From positions 9,721,414 through 9,785,413 of the forward strand of contig NC_037260.1 of assembly GCF_000002425.4 (NCBI RefSeq): a stretch of 64,000 nucleotides of DNA, in the 5' to 3' direction. The notes beneath the pieces were generated by a model, which ran no database searches, was not told where the DNA came from, and was given only the letters and a program-made list of their open reading frames with translations. This stretch comes from Physcomitrium patens (lineage: Eukaryota > Streptophyta > Bryopsida > Funariales > Funariaceae). Every line of letters begins with the position of its first letter. Position 1 is the stretch's first letter. This document shows positions 50,175-63,600 of this stretch, piece by piece. Both the position numbers and the translations under genes were made by a program.

Positions 50175-53100
50175 TTATTGGACTGTGACGCGTTTCACTT
50201 CATGTGGAGTGCCGCTCTCAGTTTCAGGGTGAGATGCCATTGAATTCACCCGGGATTGGTCCTCTGCGTCGGGGACTCTGTTAACTGGCCGGTTAGCGTC
50301 TACCCCATCGGACTGCACAGTTTCGTCAGCCTCATTGGCATTACCATCGCCAATACTGGCGGATCCAGGTGCCGCATCTGCGAGTGCACTAGAATCCCGT
50401 CTTTCTAGTTGTGCGGCAGATGGGAGGTTCTCAGCTGAAGCGGCCCGAGGGTGCGTTGACAAGACGGGTAAATCTCTCAGGTACGATGGGATGAACTCCG
50501 CTGCGTCTGGATTCATCTTCTTCGTTCGAGTTGGTAACGGGGAAGAAATCTTACGAAGGGGGGGATGAGCTTCATCTACGAGAGCATTGGGAGGAAAAGG
50601 TGGCAGACGAAGTGGCACTACGCCGCCATGCATGACTCCCATATGGGGCAATGGGTCAATGTAGTATACTGGTGGAGCTGCTAAGGTTGCGTGGGTCACT
50701 TTGCAAATCGGGGTAACTGCTACTGTAGCGGGGACTGGAGGAGGCGGCACAGTGATTTGTGGGCGATGACCCGCTCCAGCTGGTGGACTTCTCCCATCCT
50801 TGAATGGGGTAACGGCGACAGCTCTGAGGGAGACACTGGTCGTGGAGGAACCATTCGAGTTGAATGGTGGTGCTGCAGCTGATAATCTCCTGGCCGCAGC
50901 AGCAGACGAATCATCATCACTTCTGGGGGATGCCATATCGACCGTCTCCGAAGTGACGTTCGTTGTGCCTTCAGAACCGCCGTCAGTAGAGTTTGTAGCG
51001 AGAACAGGCGTTTGTTCATCAATGGCTTCGGCTGTTCTGCACTCGGGACTTTCGTCTCCCATAGGCTTGTCTGTCGTCACACTGTCATTTAGCTCACACG
51101 AGCCTTGAGGAGGAATCTTCAATGATAGAGCAGGGACTGAAGGCTCAACGGTTTCAATAATCCGTTCCTTAGGCTCCACTTCCACCTCCACCTCTGCCGG
51201 TGTTGAGGTAGATGCAGCAGATAAGTTGGCCGTTTCAGAGACAGTGCGTTTGGTGTCCACGTCTTCTGCTGGAGTAGCCTCTACTGAAGAGGCCTCAATC
51301 GGGGCAGCTTCAACTTGAGCATCATCCACTGTCTTCATGGTTTCAGAAGAAACAGATGGAGCAACATTACCCTGATGCGAGGCATTTGTAACGGTTGATG
51401 CCTCCAACACTGAGCGTAATTGCAACATAGTTCCTGGAGAAGTCAGTGCAACCTCCTTGTAAGAAAAGGACCCTTTTCCAGGTACCCCCGTCTTCGAAAA
51501 CTTAGTCGAGTGCTGGCGAACTGGTGCATGAGGTTGAGACACCATAGATTCCTGGTTCACGCTTTCTACTTCCTTTTTTTCATTATTTACTTCAGGTGTG
51601 GCAGGCACAGCGACTACCACAGGAACTGTCTTAGACGACGAAACAGGTTGAGCAGGACCTGCAAGCATTCTCCTCGAAGAACATTTACCGGAAACTCCTA
51701 AACCAGCTGCGTGTGGTTGCAAATTTTCGTTGCCATGATTGTTTCCCTTTGGACCGCCGCTTCTTCCACGGCTGTAGTCGCCACCACTTGCGTTACCCGA
51801 ACCTTGAGATCTGTGATAACTAGGTGAACCCTTTCGGGTTGAATCTTGACTCAAATGCCCATGGATGGGTCTCCTCTTACTAGCTATGGATCTAGCTCTG
51901 TAGATGGCTTCCTGCCAGCCTTCTTCATCATCTGTGGAAGTTACTGATGGTTCCACTTGAAGAGCTACAGCCTCGCTGACTGGTGAAGAAGAAATCAGGG
52001 TCTGCTCAGGCTCCAATGCCACTCGCGACGATATAGTCTCCATCGTTTCCGCTGAAGGCTCAGTATCAACGACAGTTTCGGAATCATCTTCAATAGCACC
52101 TTCAGATGTGCTAGTTTGAGATGATGAAAACAGGCCTTGCGGGGCACCTAGGTCTTTACCCTGAAGCTGACGGTGTTTTAATAATCAGCACACAAATCAT
52201 GAAATAGTGCCAACGTAAAAGAAAATATCTTTGATTCGAATCAAGCGATACAGTAAACTATGCTAGGACCAGGAAACATTTTCACCAAGATCATATTGAC
52301 TTCAACCTCATTGTGAGGCACCAGAGGGACATCCACACAGATGTCTACGTTCTTCATAAATCAGACTCGAAAAGTTCATGCAATGCTCTTTCAGGCGGCA
52401 TAAGAAGTACGTTTGGCCAGACCCTAGTGAGTGGAACAACAACCTACGTGAAATCTAGAAGAACTTGAGATTAGATGGTCAAAAATTAAGTGTGGTTAGA
52501 CATGCCTTAGCTTTCCGCGCCTTTCGCTTGAGGGCTTCTTTGTCTTTCTGCTCAGCTTCATTGATGTACTCCAAAAGATCCGAAACACTATACAAACCAC
52601 ACACTAATTGTTACAACCGGCATGAGTATGAATGAGACACTGTAAGGACCCGACGTAGTTCTGGATTATTCACCAGATTCCTCAAAACGTTCACTTCTCT
52701 GCTCGATGTATCAGCTACTGTTATCTAATACAAGTTTAAAAGTCCGAAAGTTAAATCATAGCAAGTCTCGATGCTGACAACCTAACTGATACGGTTGTTT
52801 GGTGATAGCGAGAAAATGAAATAAATATGAGCATAGAAACTACCTAAGGTGGCCTTTGCTGGCAATTGAAGCGTCAGGTTTTGGCGTTCCCATCCGAGCA
52901 ACTTCCTGTTGCTCCAGAGCTTTAGAATCAAAGTACTCCAGCCAGGCGGCTGCATCCTGAATAGTCCGAAAAACACACTAGATTAACAAAATATCAAAAA
53001 ATATGTGACATGTAGACTGCCGTCGTGACATTCCATCATGGCACGCGCAGTTAAACCGCTTAGCCATTGTGGGTAATGAGCTAAAGGACACCATATTCCT

Positions 53101-56100
53101 GAATTGGAATTCTGTAACGAAGAACTAGACATCTAAGGGAAACAAAAATTTGTGTGGGAAGTCATGATACATTCGATTTTCAAATTTGAAAAGAGATAAG
53201 CAGATGAACCTGTGTTCGAAGATCGTCTGTACCAAGCTTAGCTTGTAAAATCTGTAAGGTGGTTTGTTCATGCTGGACACTGAGGGAGTACGCCTCCATC
53301 AGGGAAAGCGCAATTGCGATAGCGTGATAACTCGCAGCAGTCTGCAGAAAAAGTAATTTTGAAAATAATAATAATAATAATAATAAAATAAAAAACTGCA
53401 GCGATTACAGCTCTAATGGTTACACCGTCATTCACGACGTCACAGCTGGAAGTAATTAGTGTCCCAGCAGAATTGAGGGTCGGAATAAACCTGAATGTGG
53501 TCAGCTCCCAGAAGCCGCTGATTGCAGATCAGAGCCTCGTGTAAATACCTCAGAGCAACATGAATGTTTCCCAGGCCCTCTTCCATCATCGCGACGTTAA
53601 TGTATGTTGCTGCAGTGTTTGGATGGGAAGGACCGCATATTAAATGTAGCAAGTACAGTGCTCTATTAACATACCTGCATCCCAACAACAACAAAAATTG
53701 AGCGGCAATACTTGCACACTGTTTCAACTTGACTCATTGCGGCACTACGCAGAACAATCTTATCAACACTGAACGATTTCAGAAACTTTAACTTTGTTTC
53801 CAGGACTTACTTCAGTGCCAATTCCGTATGTTGAAGGCGATAATAAAATACTGCCAGATCCCCATAACTCTTCATGGTATCTGGATGATCTAGACCAAGC
53901 TCTCGCTCATTAATGTCCAAGGCCTTTTGTTGATAGATTGTTGCCTGATTGAAGTCTCCTGTGTGATACAGCACTACTGCCAATAAGCTGTACGCACCTG
54001 CAGTCATTCGATGATAAGGTCCGCAAACAGCTACTAACTTCGCCAAGGCATTAGTACCATATGCCACTGCATCATCAAGTTTACCCTTGTCAAGCGCTGT
54101 CTTAGATGATTCCAGCAATGTTTTGCCGTCAGCAGAAGAGTAGGCAACCTGCTTGTACACTGGAACCATGCTTATAATGTCGGTTTTCCTAAATGGCGTT
54201 GAGGTATCGAAAGCGTAGTCACGGGGGGCGACTTCGATACCCACTTTGTGACATAATCCTCGAAGAACAGCATACTTCCGAATCTCTGCAAATTCCTTTC
54301 TTTTGTCGAGTTTCCAACCAAAGCGCTTGTTGACAAATGTCTTAACCCACTGATAAACGGCAGTATTTTCTTCCTCCATCGCTGTCCCAAGCATTAAATT
54401 TAGAGCTTCAGCTATATTTGCTGCCAAATCAGATGTCGATTTCGTTGCAGCTACTAGAGCCTGCAGTAGATGCTTGTATGCACGAACCACCATTTCATGC
54501 ACGCAGAGAGCTTGCACATGAGGCAACTTAACAGCTAGATCCGCCTGCAACGTCGAGCATAACTTCCATTCAATCAATTATGTTCCATTGACCGAGATAG
54601 GTTGTTTGATGGCTCTAATTAGTCTTTACAGTGAGACGAACTTGAGTCAAATACAACGACCTAGAGATAAACGACCCAAATGTAATGTAGCCACGCAATC
54701 TTGTGTGTTGAAATGCTTACCACTCTCCCCAAGGAACGCATCTGTAGACCCCGAGTGTGCATGAAATCTGTAAGAGTACGTCCATCCACTGGTGAGAGCT
54801 CAAGGGATCCAAAGTCTGCCACCTGTTACAAAAATAGCGACCATGGTTGCGGTGGTCAAAATGAGCTCCAGATTATTGCTGTGCAAAGTCACAGCTATGC
54901 TGAGTGCTAAGTGGACTCTCAAATCACCTCCGTACATTAATGGTATCAATCAGTCTCGACATACGTATTCCTTAATCCACATGAACTTACCAACTTCGGA
55001 AGTGCTACGTCTTCATAGTAGTGTCGCGCTCCGTCCATTAGCTCTTCCAGTGACTGTTAAGTAAAGTCTGAAGGAATTAGAGATAAATAATTTATGAGGA
55101 AACGCGGAAGCGCGACGCTGGAAAGCAATGTAGTGTTGACATCCAACAAAAACAGAAGTCTCCACAAACTGCGTACCTTGCACTGAAGTAACGATGCGGA
55201 CTCGTTCAGACGAGCAAGGGTACAAGAAGATAAATGTCTCATCAACTCTGCTGGTACTGCAAGCTCAGGCGCAGCATTTCCAGCTCCCTGCATACACTCC
55301 TCTGCACTTTGACTTTTCTCAGATGCGGCACTACTGGACTTGACAGCAGCCTTATTACCACCTTCACTACTATCCTTCGCAGCCAATTCTTTTTTCTCCT
55401 TCAAAGCAGCTGCCTCAGTCTGAAGGTGTTGAACCCAGCACGCACCAAGCTCCCATCGCAGGAATGCAGGACGTCTCCCTTCTTCGTCCTCCAGGGATTT
55501 CGTGCTCTCCTGGAGTATTGAAGAAAGAAGCTCTTGGGCAATGCGAACCTGGTCGACGTCTGCAGCCGGACGTGCATTACCTTTCTGCTTGCTGTGCAAC
55601 AGCGTACGGAGACTTCACAACACAAAATTTGGAATGATCAGTAACGTTTCCAATCCTTTTCCAATCCAATTATTTGTAATACACAACTCGTGATACTACT
55701 GCAGTTAACCTTACATTCTTTCATTGATATTCTTTCATTAATCAGTGAGTTCACGTCATCTAGAGGCTGAAAAGCTTAGAGCGTCACCTGTTAACGTTCA
55801 AGGCATTCGCCCCACCATCAGGCTGTTCATCAATAATTACCTCAGTGGGAGCATTCTGTCCATCTTCCAGAACAGGACCAGCAGCTTCAGCTACAACAAT
55901 GTATCCCCTGTGACGGACAAATACTTGGCCCAAGGATGCAGTGTCCTGAAAACCAACGGAATCAGAGGATTCATTAGTCCTACATTCAATAACATCCATT
56001 ATTCAGGCATAATCCAAAATGGCCCAAGATTCTCCGAAATTCTAGCATGGATACTCCCTGACGAACTCAGGGAAAATTATTCGCACGGAGGAAGCATTAC

Positions 56101-59100
56101 ATGTATACTCGTGCTCTCATTAGCTGTAATACCCTTCACCAGGTTCCTCATTGCGAGACCCGTCTCCTGCAAACCCTGGAATTGACCGGCTCGAATTGTT
56201 GACTCAACCTTCTTACTTGCATCTGAGATGTCTCTTCGTACTGAAAACTTAATGTTCTCTCTTTCTTCTAAAAGCACTTCACTTTGCACGCCCACGTCCT
56301 GGTACTGTTGGACAATATTGGTCGCCTGCAATGAGCATCCGAATTTGGGTCTGAGAATTGAGTCAGGCAAGGAGAGAGTTTAATGGGTGATGGTGAAGCT
56401 AGTAGGATTGAAATGTACCTCAGCTATGGCGCGATCCACGAAGACACTATGCAGAAGAAATGTCTTCCGATCTCGACTCTCACGCTCCTCCGCTGTTGCA
56501 CATGGCATGGTGGCGAGGGTAGCAAAATCTTGTGCCCAATTACGAGTGGAACCAGGGTCGTCCTTCCCTTTACCTCCTCCATTGCCACCCCACGCAGAGT
56601 CTTCTGTGGGAAGTGAAGGGAATTCTGCAGGGGCATTGGCTACGACTGGGGGAACTACCCATGTATTGGAGCGAAAACCATGTGGAAGATTTCCAAACTG
56701 CAAATCAAGGTTGAGAAGTTATAGCATGTCCTTTGTAGCATATTCGAGCGAGCAAAAATCCACTGCCAGAATCCTAACAAAATTCTACAGACAAATATTA
56801 CGGTGTACCTTGTTGCGCTCCAGAAGTGCTTTCATCAGATTGTCGTAAGCCTGCACAGAGCGGTCATAGAATTCTGTAAGGAATCAATGAAGGTCAAAGC
56901 TTTAGATATTAGAGGGTGACTGTCAAAAGACTTTAAAAGTTAGTGAAAATTATTATTATGTGTATGTAATCACCTTCCCGAACGCTCTGCTAAGTCTCCG
57001 GAGCAGTGCTACCAAGGAGTGTTCCTCATAAAGCTGCTTAGTACAACTGGAGAAACCCTTCTCGTTCACTGTTACAGTTACAAGCTTTCCATTGCAAAGT
57101 CTCACGTCGAGGACAAGTAAATTACTTCCGATTTTAGTTTCCGACAGGCTTCTTGACGATCGCCTAATAACTGCAGTCGTAAAACAGTGATAAGTCCGAT
57201 GACATTAACCTTTAAAAGAACTATTCCAGCACTGGTAAGCACCAATGCATCAATCCGAACCCCCGGAAAATAAAAATCCGAGCCGGAAGGACAATAGCTC
57301 GCAAGTATCCGCAAGAAGCTCCTAGAAGCATCAGACAGATCTGAGGTCACTCACATTGGACAGGGGCCGTAACGTGAGAAAAGGAGAAAAACTCGAAGAA
57401 TTGTGCGAGCTTCGAAGGGGGACACATCCCAGCAATGTCACCCTTCTCTGTCGCCTCTTTGGCAGCCGCCATAGCAGCCATAGCCTCAGGCTTCCCTCTG
57501 AACGTAGTCTTTTCCGCACCCACCCTCTCAGAAGTAACATTTTCATCTACCTTAGTTAAGACTCGATTAGAGACCTTTCCGGTCTCCAAGCTGCCCTCTT
57601 GAGCAGTGGTTCCATCTGCTTCTGCATTAGCGGTACTGTCATCCTGTCCATTTAACCCATCCTTGGATTGTGTTTGATTATTCTTCAGTTTAGCTTGAGG
57701 CGAGGGGCCAAAGAAGTGCGTGCATGCAACAATGTCTAGAAATCTCCTTACGTGAGCGATAGCCGAATCTGAGGTATAATCCTCTGCACAGTGAAAGGAG
57801 CAATGCATGTAATGAAGAGCCCTTTGCATCCGCGACTACTGTATCCAGATAGTAACCTGTTAGCTAGAAGTGATTCATTTGAAGATGCTTGTACGCGGCA
57901 ACCTTGAGTATGAAAGTTCAAGAACTGCACAAAAGTATGAAGTTTTATAGTCGAGATCTATACATGCATCTTACGTATGAAGTATTGACCCAAGAGAACG
58001 AAGTCACAGTTACCTTCTACAAGGGTGAGGACACAAGGCTTCAATGCAGTAACTTCGAATGTGTCACGCAATTTATTTCCTCGGACCTGCGCAAGCACAG
58101 TGGAGATTATTTTCACATGAGAGATAGTCACAATCATTGAAATGATATTAAAATAGAGTGCATTTTATTGAACCTGCATGGAAACCTCCAAGTTTCAATG
58201 ATATGCTAACACTTTCTTGTTACTTATTTGTTTGTTTATGTTTTTAGACAGTCCATTCTGCTTTACTTCCACTCCCGTTTATGCGTGCTAATCTGGAAAC
58301 AGTACTGCATAACTTAATGTTAAGTTCCAGAATTAGTGGGTACGATCGCGAATACAGACTTTGTGCGTGGAAGTCTGACTATCAATACGACTGATATAAC
58401 GAGCCGTCGCCTGAGTAAGCTAATTTGTAAATTGTTGATGAGATTCAAATTGATGTGCTTGCCTCGTGCGAGAATGAGTAATTCGTAACGTGGCAAGTTT
58501 CAACATTCACAGCGAGCAGCCTTCGCACATCGAGAAGACGATCCGTAGTGATTGCCTGCGTAGAAACTCACACCGCGTTATTCGCTTTAAGCCACTGCCT
58601 TAGTCTTCTCTAGACTCTAAATTCTTCCGATACAATTATACCGTAAATACATTAACATCGGGGACGCAGATAACACAAGAACTTGCATGAGCGAATATAC
58701 CAGGTGATCAACTCACCTTCAGTGTGATTTGATTCTCGTCGGGAAGAACTACCTGGAGGTCCAACACAGCTGGGAGAACTGCAGAGATGAACCGCAACAA
58801 CTCGGTCAATCACAAACCGCAACGAAATGACTCTTGACTCCACAGTGGTCCCGCGGCTCTATCCTCTGACCTACAAACTCCAATTCTTACACAAACTATT
58901 TCCTCATCATCTCCGACTTATCTATTCAGCAGTGACAGAATTCCCAGAAGGTAGCGATTTCCTGATTGACAACTGCATGTCCCAAAAGCTGGACGGAACA
59001 AAAGGACACGAGGGCATGAAGCTGGAAGCAAAATCAATTCTCACTTTTTTCCTCCCTCTTCTTCTTCTCGCCCTTGATCTTCCCGACCTTGGCTTTGCCG

Positions 59101-59114
59101 GCCCTAGGAGCCAT
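50175..59114 (-). CDS. REC/TSS-type CLU protein (clustered mitochondria family, TPR), 1819 aa
   Basis: Nineteen minus-strand exons (upper-lower): 59114-59045, 58778-58717, 58555-58463, 58086-58014, 57783-57355, 57170-56974, 56850-56809, 56697-56419, 56325-56101, 55945-55788, 55612-55177, 55053-54991, 54822-54721, 54544-53811, 53674-53491, 53341-53210, 52956-52844, 52587-52506, 52160-50175. They total 5460 nt in frame. The basic start [19 protein letters not shown] fits the family. A ubiquitin-like CLU-N segment (24-100) precedes the CLU domain (about 240-550, with [10 protein letters not shown] and [12 protein letters not shown]). [13 protein letters not shown] (near 590) marks REC/TSS rather than FMT. 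TPR repeats span about 890-1090. A 660-residue Ser/Ala/Glu-rich tail is encoded by the last exon (with [12 protein letters not shown]). Arabidopsis REC proteins set the cellular area occupied by chloroplasts, and relatives affect mitochondrial distribution; the role here is inferred. Introns 3 and 18 use GC donors. Confidence 0.93.
52161..52505 (-). other. GC-AG intron 18 of the REC-like gene
   Basis: Exon 18 ends GCTAAG, followed by GCATGT; the acceptor is GCTTCAG. Only this donor gives the phase needed for the last exon. The nearest GT shifts the frame. Confidence 0.7.
58087..58462 (-). other. GC-AG intron 3 of the REC-like gene
   Basis: Exon 3 ends CACGAG, followed by GCAAGC; the acceptor is TGCGCAG. 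This is the classic GC-donor consensus. A GT alternative inside exon 3 would delete conserved residues (TNYSFSHE), so the GC donor is preferred. Confidence 0.8.
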
Positions 59115-60720
59115 TTTACTTGCGCCGAGGACTCAATGAAGATTGCCAAGTGCCACTGCGGCGACAGTGCTCAATTTTCACTTGGGAAAAACCTCGCTTA
59201 AACCTCACAACGCTTCTTTCGCCTCGGGGTAGACGAGGACAGTCACAAGTGGTGACCAATTCCCTGAAAGACGAAACAAAACAAAAAACAAAAAAATAAA
59301 ATAAAGGGCTAGCTCCCTCACACCCAACTCAAGTCAACCAAATGACCCCCACAACGCGATGACAACTATCTCCAGTCAAATACCTCTCTCAGTGAATCCA
59401 AAATTCTTCCCTGAGTCCAAACACCTGCAACCCACATACTCTCGCCACAAACAATCAACTCCCAGAATTTCACGGCCTCTCCACCGGTGTCTGTTTCAGA
59501 CTTCCCTCACTCTCCCCCGGGCCATAACAGCAGCTGAAACACCATTCAAAATTTCCACTACACACCAGCGGCCTCCCGAATAAATTTTTTCATAAAAAAA
59601 TCATCCCTGTTGCTGCATCCACAATAGCTTATCAAATACCCCTTCAGGTCTCCGGAGGCATCTGCGGATTGGGGTGCTCGGATGGATAAAGATGTCGTTC
59701 AACGAGACTCATCTCGGCTCAATCCACCTCTCCCCGAATGAAAAAACCATGATCAGGCAGGCCCCTACCCAAGCACCTGAGGGCTACATTCGCCGCGCTG
59801 CTGCCGTGCAAGATAGCCTGCGTGGGATGCACGTTGCGGATGATTCCAGAGCTCCCATCATTCCGAATCCTTGCACTACCCCCTTCACAAGGGACACCGC
59901 GCACCCTCATGTATGTCCTGTGAAGATTGTATGACAGCAGCAGCAGGAGACGCAATTAAGAGGCCCCTCCGACCAACCGACGTCGCCAAGCCTCTATCCG
60001 CTCCTTGTGGTGAGGACCTTAGGTTCATGGTAGGGCGGTGGGGGGGGGGGGGGGGCTCTTCACAGCAGCCGGATAAGGGGCAGTTGAAATCGACATCCCC
60101 CCGATCCATTACGTGGCCGCCTCTCATCTGCGCGGTGGATGACCTAATTTGCCCCTCGTCGACCATTCTCTTCGCTGCCGTGACCAGTTCCGTTTCTGGG
60201 TGCTTCGCAACACTTGGCGTGACGGCATTGCCATGTATTACTATTCGAATCCCCCCACTTACTCAGTGGACTGTGATTCTCCCCCCTCCACCTCGTACAC
60301 GCAACGAGCGGCTGCTTTTAGCTCCTTTTTTTGTATCGTCGCTTCTGTCGCGACCGTCTGTTTGATCCTTACTGCTTGCTGATGCATATCTTCCAATCCC
60401 TTGCGTTTTCCTGCTTCTGTGCCGTGTCAGCTCTAGCCATCTACGCTTCCAGCTCTTGCCTTCGGAACTTATGGTTTGGACTCCGCGGTTCCAGCCATGG
60501 CTGCAGCTGCAGCCTGCGCTTTTGCCTTCGTGCGTGGGGACCGGCTGTGGTGTGAACCTTCCTTGGACTTTCCTCCCTTACTCCTCGTGGGGTTCGATCC
60601 CTCGTCGCCCAGGGGTGCATATTCTTTGAAAGATTCCTTCGCCTTATCCTCTCTCTTGATTTGGTTAGAATTTGTAACTTTTTGTGATTTGATTCAAATA
60701 TAAACAATATCTGAAACTCA
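59115..60720 (-). promoter_or_regulatory. Promoter and 5' leader region of the REC-like gene
   Basis: GC-richer sequence upstream of the REC ATG, dropping sharply to AT-rich near 60.7 kb. It contains a 16-base G run at 60040-60055. Several ORFs occur on both strands (for example 59674-59934 and 59871-60365, +) but none has recognisable domains. They may be leader sequence or part of an unrecognised divergent transcript. Confidence 0.4.
60040..60055 (+). repeat. Poly-G run (16 G)
   Basis: Second long G homopolymer in the window, upstream of the REC-like gene; its exact length is uncertain. Confidence 0.9.
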
Positions 60721-61288
60721 TAACAACGTGACAAATATGTCTTAGCGTGCATACCAGTGAGTGGGAGAGACACTCTCTAATGAATGCAGTCTGAATTGAG
60801 TTCTGATTTTATTCCAATTTGTTTTTGAAACCAATGATGTTTTAATGTTTTTACTTTTTTTGCATCAGTTCAAAATCGACGTCTGTATTTATATCTATAC
60901 AAGGGTATTGATTTTACCAAATCTGATTAGATACTTAACTAGTTAAAGCTTTCGAAGTATCAAAAAACAGTAACTTAAACTGGAATTGATATCAATAATT
61001 TAGAACTCTATTAACATTAGGTTTTAAAGCAACTAATACATGCCTTTTAATTTATTTACGTAACTTTAAAATTGTAAATTCTATGGAGAATTTTGACATC
61101 AATATTATTCTTTTTGACTCAGGGAATTTTTTTCTTAATAAAATGATAAATTGATGTATTAAAATAGTTAATGATGTACTACACAATATTATGTAGATAC
61201 AATTCACTAACAAATCAACATTTAGTAACTAAAATTACAAAATAAAATAAAAAAAATTCAGAAACTAAATATATCAAGTTTATATTGT

Positions 61289-61338
<50 letters not shown>

Positions 61339-63600
61339 TGAAATATTTGATTCAATAGACCAAATTATTTTATAATTTTAAAATATTATTCTAAAGTTCT
61401 AAAAATAAAATAACTAAATCTATAAGAAAAAAACATAAGTTATATATAATTAAAAACATATATGTAACAATACTTCAAAATAATTTTTATTATATAATTA
61501 TAGTTATAATTATGTAAAAACCAAGTTGTTTTTTATGCTAAGATTTGAAATATTTAGTTGTTAATATTAAATTTTATAATTCAAAATTTTTAATATAATA
61601 ATAATTTATATCTCTTAAAAAAATACTCAAGAAATAAATAGCCAAGACAAAACATCATTCTTATTTGCTACATGCATCTTTCTATGTTTTTAGCAAAAAA
61701 ATTGATCAAAATAGTAGCTTGAAACATCTGAGAGCAATAAAGACACATTGTATACAACATCATGACTGAAGTTGTTTTTAATAAATTCCAATTCAATGTT
61801 TGCTCATAACACCTTAGAAGTTGTTCATAAAATCCAAGAAGGTGCCAAATTACAACCGATTTGTGTAGAGAATTCACATTGTTGCAACATAATGCACAAG
61901 GTGGAGAAAAAGGATGTTGGGTCGACTTTGCATTGAGGGCTGTGTAATAGAATTGTGAGTGTCTACCAAAATATACCTTGAGATATGATCTTCTAAGTTT
62001 ATGAATTTTCTTCTCAAGTACTTCTAATTAGCCTCATTTTTTTATTTTTTTATTTTTTATGTTATTCTTGATATAATTAACAATTATACTTTTATAAAAT
62101 AATTGTATTCCAAGTGTATATATTTATCTTGTAGAAATTTCTAGCATTTTGTCTTTTCTTTTTTAGAAAATTTTCACATTTCTATGAATGTGAAATTTTT
62201 GTGATATTTGCAATGTGATGTCAAGTAAGGACGATTTCTATGAAAAATTATTAGTAGATTTGTTTAAAATATAATAAAAAATTAGCCAATTTATTTGTAA
62301 AAATTAGAAATGATGTAATTGTAAAATATTCTTGTCTTCAATTAGTAAAATTGGCTAACAATTTGTATGTTTATTAATTCAAACACTAATTTTTACATTA
62401 TTTTTTATTGAATATGATCACTAATTTTTTACTTCCTTAAAAATTGATGTATTTTGGTCGTGGTATGGCATATTTGTGTTTTAGATATATAAATGTGTAA
62501 AGGACTTAGATAGTATAACTCGATCAAGTGAGTGTAGTTGATGGCACAAACTCTTGTTTTATCTTTTTGCCAAAAATAATTATTTTTTTCATAATTTTTT
62601 ATTAGTTTTAAAAATATATTTTGATATGTGTCATAAGTAATATAGAAGTAACTCCTACATATCATTAGAAGTTTTGTTAAATAAATTGTCAAAATTGGCA
62701 TAAGGGACAAGGATCTAAGTATGTGGATAGACTCTCATTTGATTTAATTAAAGGTGATATTCTCATAGTCTTTGGCCAGTACATGTTTTCTTCCAATCTA
62801 TATTGTTGCTCACTTTAGAATAATATGATTTAGTGAGGTGAAGTTTGGATAATATGGAGTTTCAACAAAGATTAACTTTGAGATTGAAATCTTACTTTCA
62901 TATTATTAAGTCAAGCCACTACTCTTATTCTAATAAGACATTGTATTTTTAATTGAGTAAATCATGAAATTTTGAATTATATGATGAAGAGTCATATATA
63001 TTTCTTTCATCAAGATTCTTTCATATAGAGAAAATCAATAAAATGATCCTTTATTAGTTTTGATAAGAATAGAAGATGTTGGGTTAAGATGCAATAAATA
63101 TATGTATGTAGATAAATACACTCAATAGATGCAAGTGATCGGTTGGAGGCTAAAAAGTATAGTTATGTTTTGAAATCATAACATGTATTCTTTTATACAT
63201 ATTTTAAAGTTAAATTTCTTCTACATGTGACTAATTTAAATTTCAACAAATTTTTACAAAAAATTATCAATAATGAGATAAATACCTTTATGTCCAAATA
63301 TAATTTGTACTTTTCTTTTACCTCACAAACTCTATCTATGCAAATAGAGGCTATGAATTGCATTGAAGAAAGTAATCAATATTAAAAAATAACAAAATTT
63401 AAACAAAACAATGATGCAATTAAGTGAGAGCATTCTTTAAACATGAATCATGATTTTAAAATTATATTTTAAATTCATCTTTAATTAATATTTTTAGGAA
63501 TATTACAATATTTTATTTATTTTCTTATAGCAAATGAAAAAAAACATGGTGTATTGAATATTGTAGAAAGTTTCAAAAAATTTCATACAATGTTATATAC
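60720..63600. other. AT-rich intergenic DNA
   Basis: No recognised gene. A compound (CT)n(TA)n microsatellite spans about 61290-61338. Minus-strand ORFs at 61668-61877 and 62429-62710 have protein-like composition but I cannot assign them; they may be scraps of mobile elements. Confidence 0.45.
61290..61338. repeat. Compound (CT)n(TA)n microsatellite
   Basis: About eleven CT units passing directly into about thirteen TA units. Confidence 0.9.

Noticed and set aside
59674-60703. Several ORFs upstream of the REC-like gene
   Set aside because: None has a recognisable domain or splice-consistent extension; the region fits a promoter and leader better.
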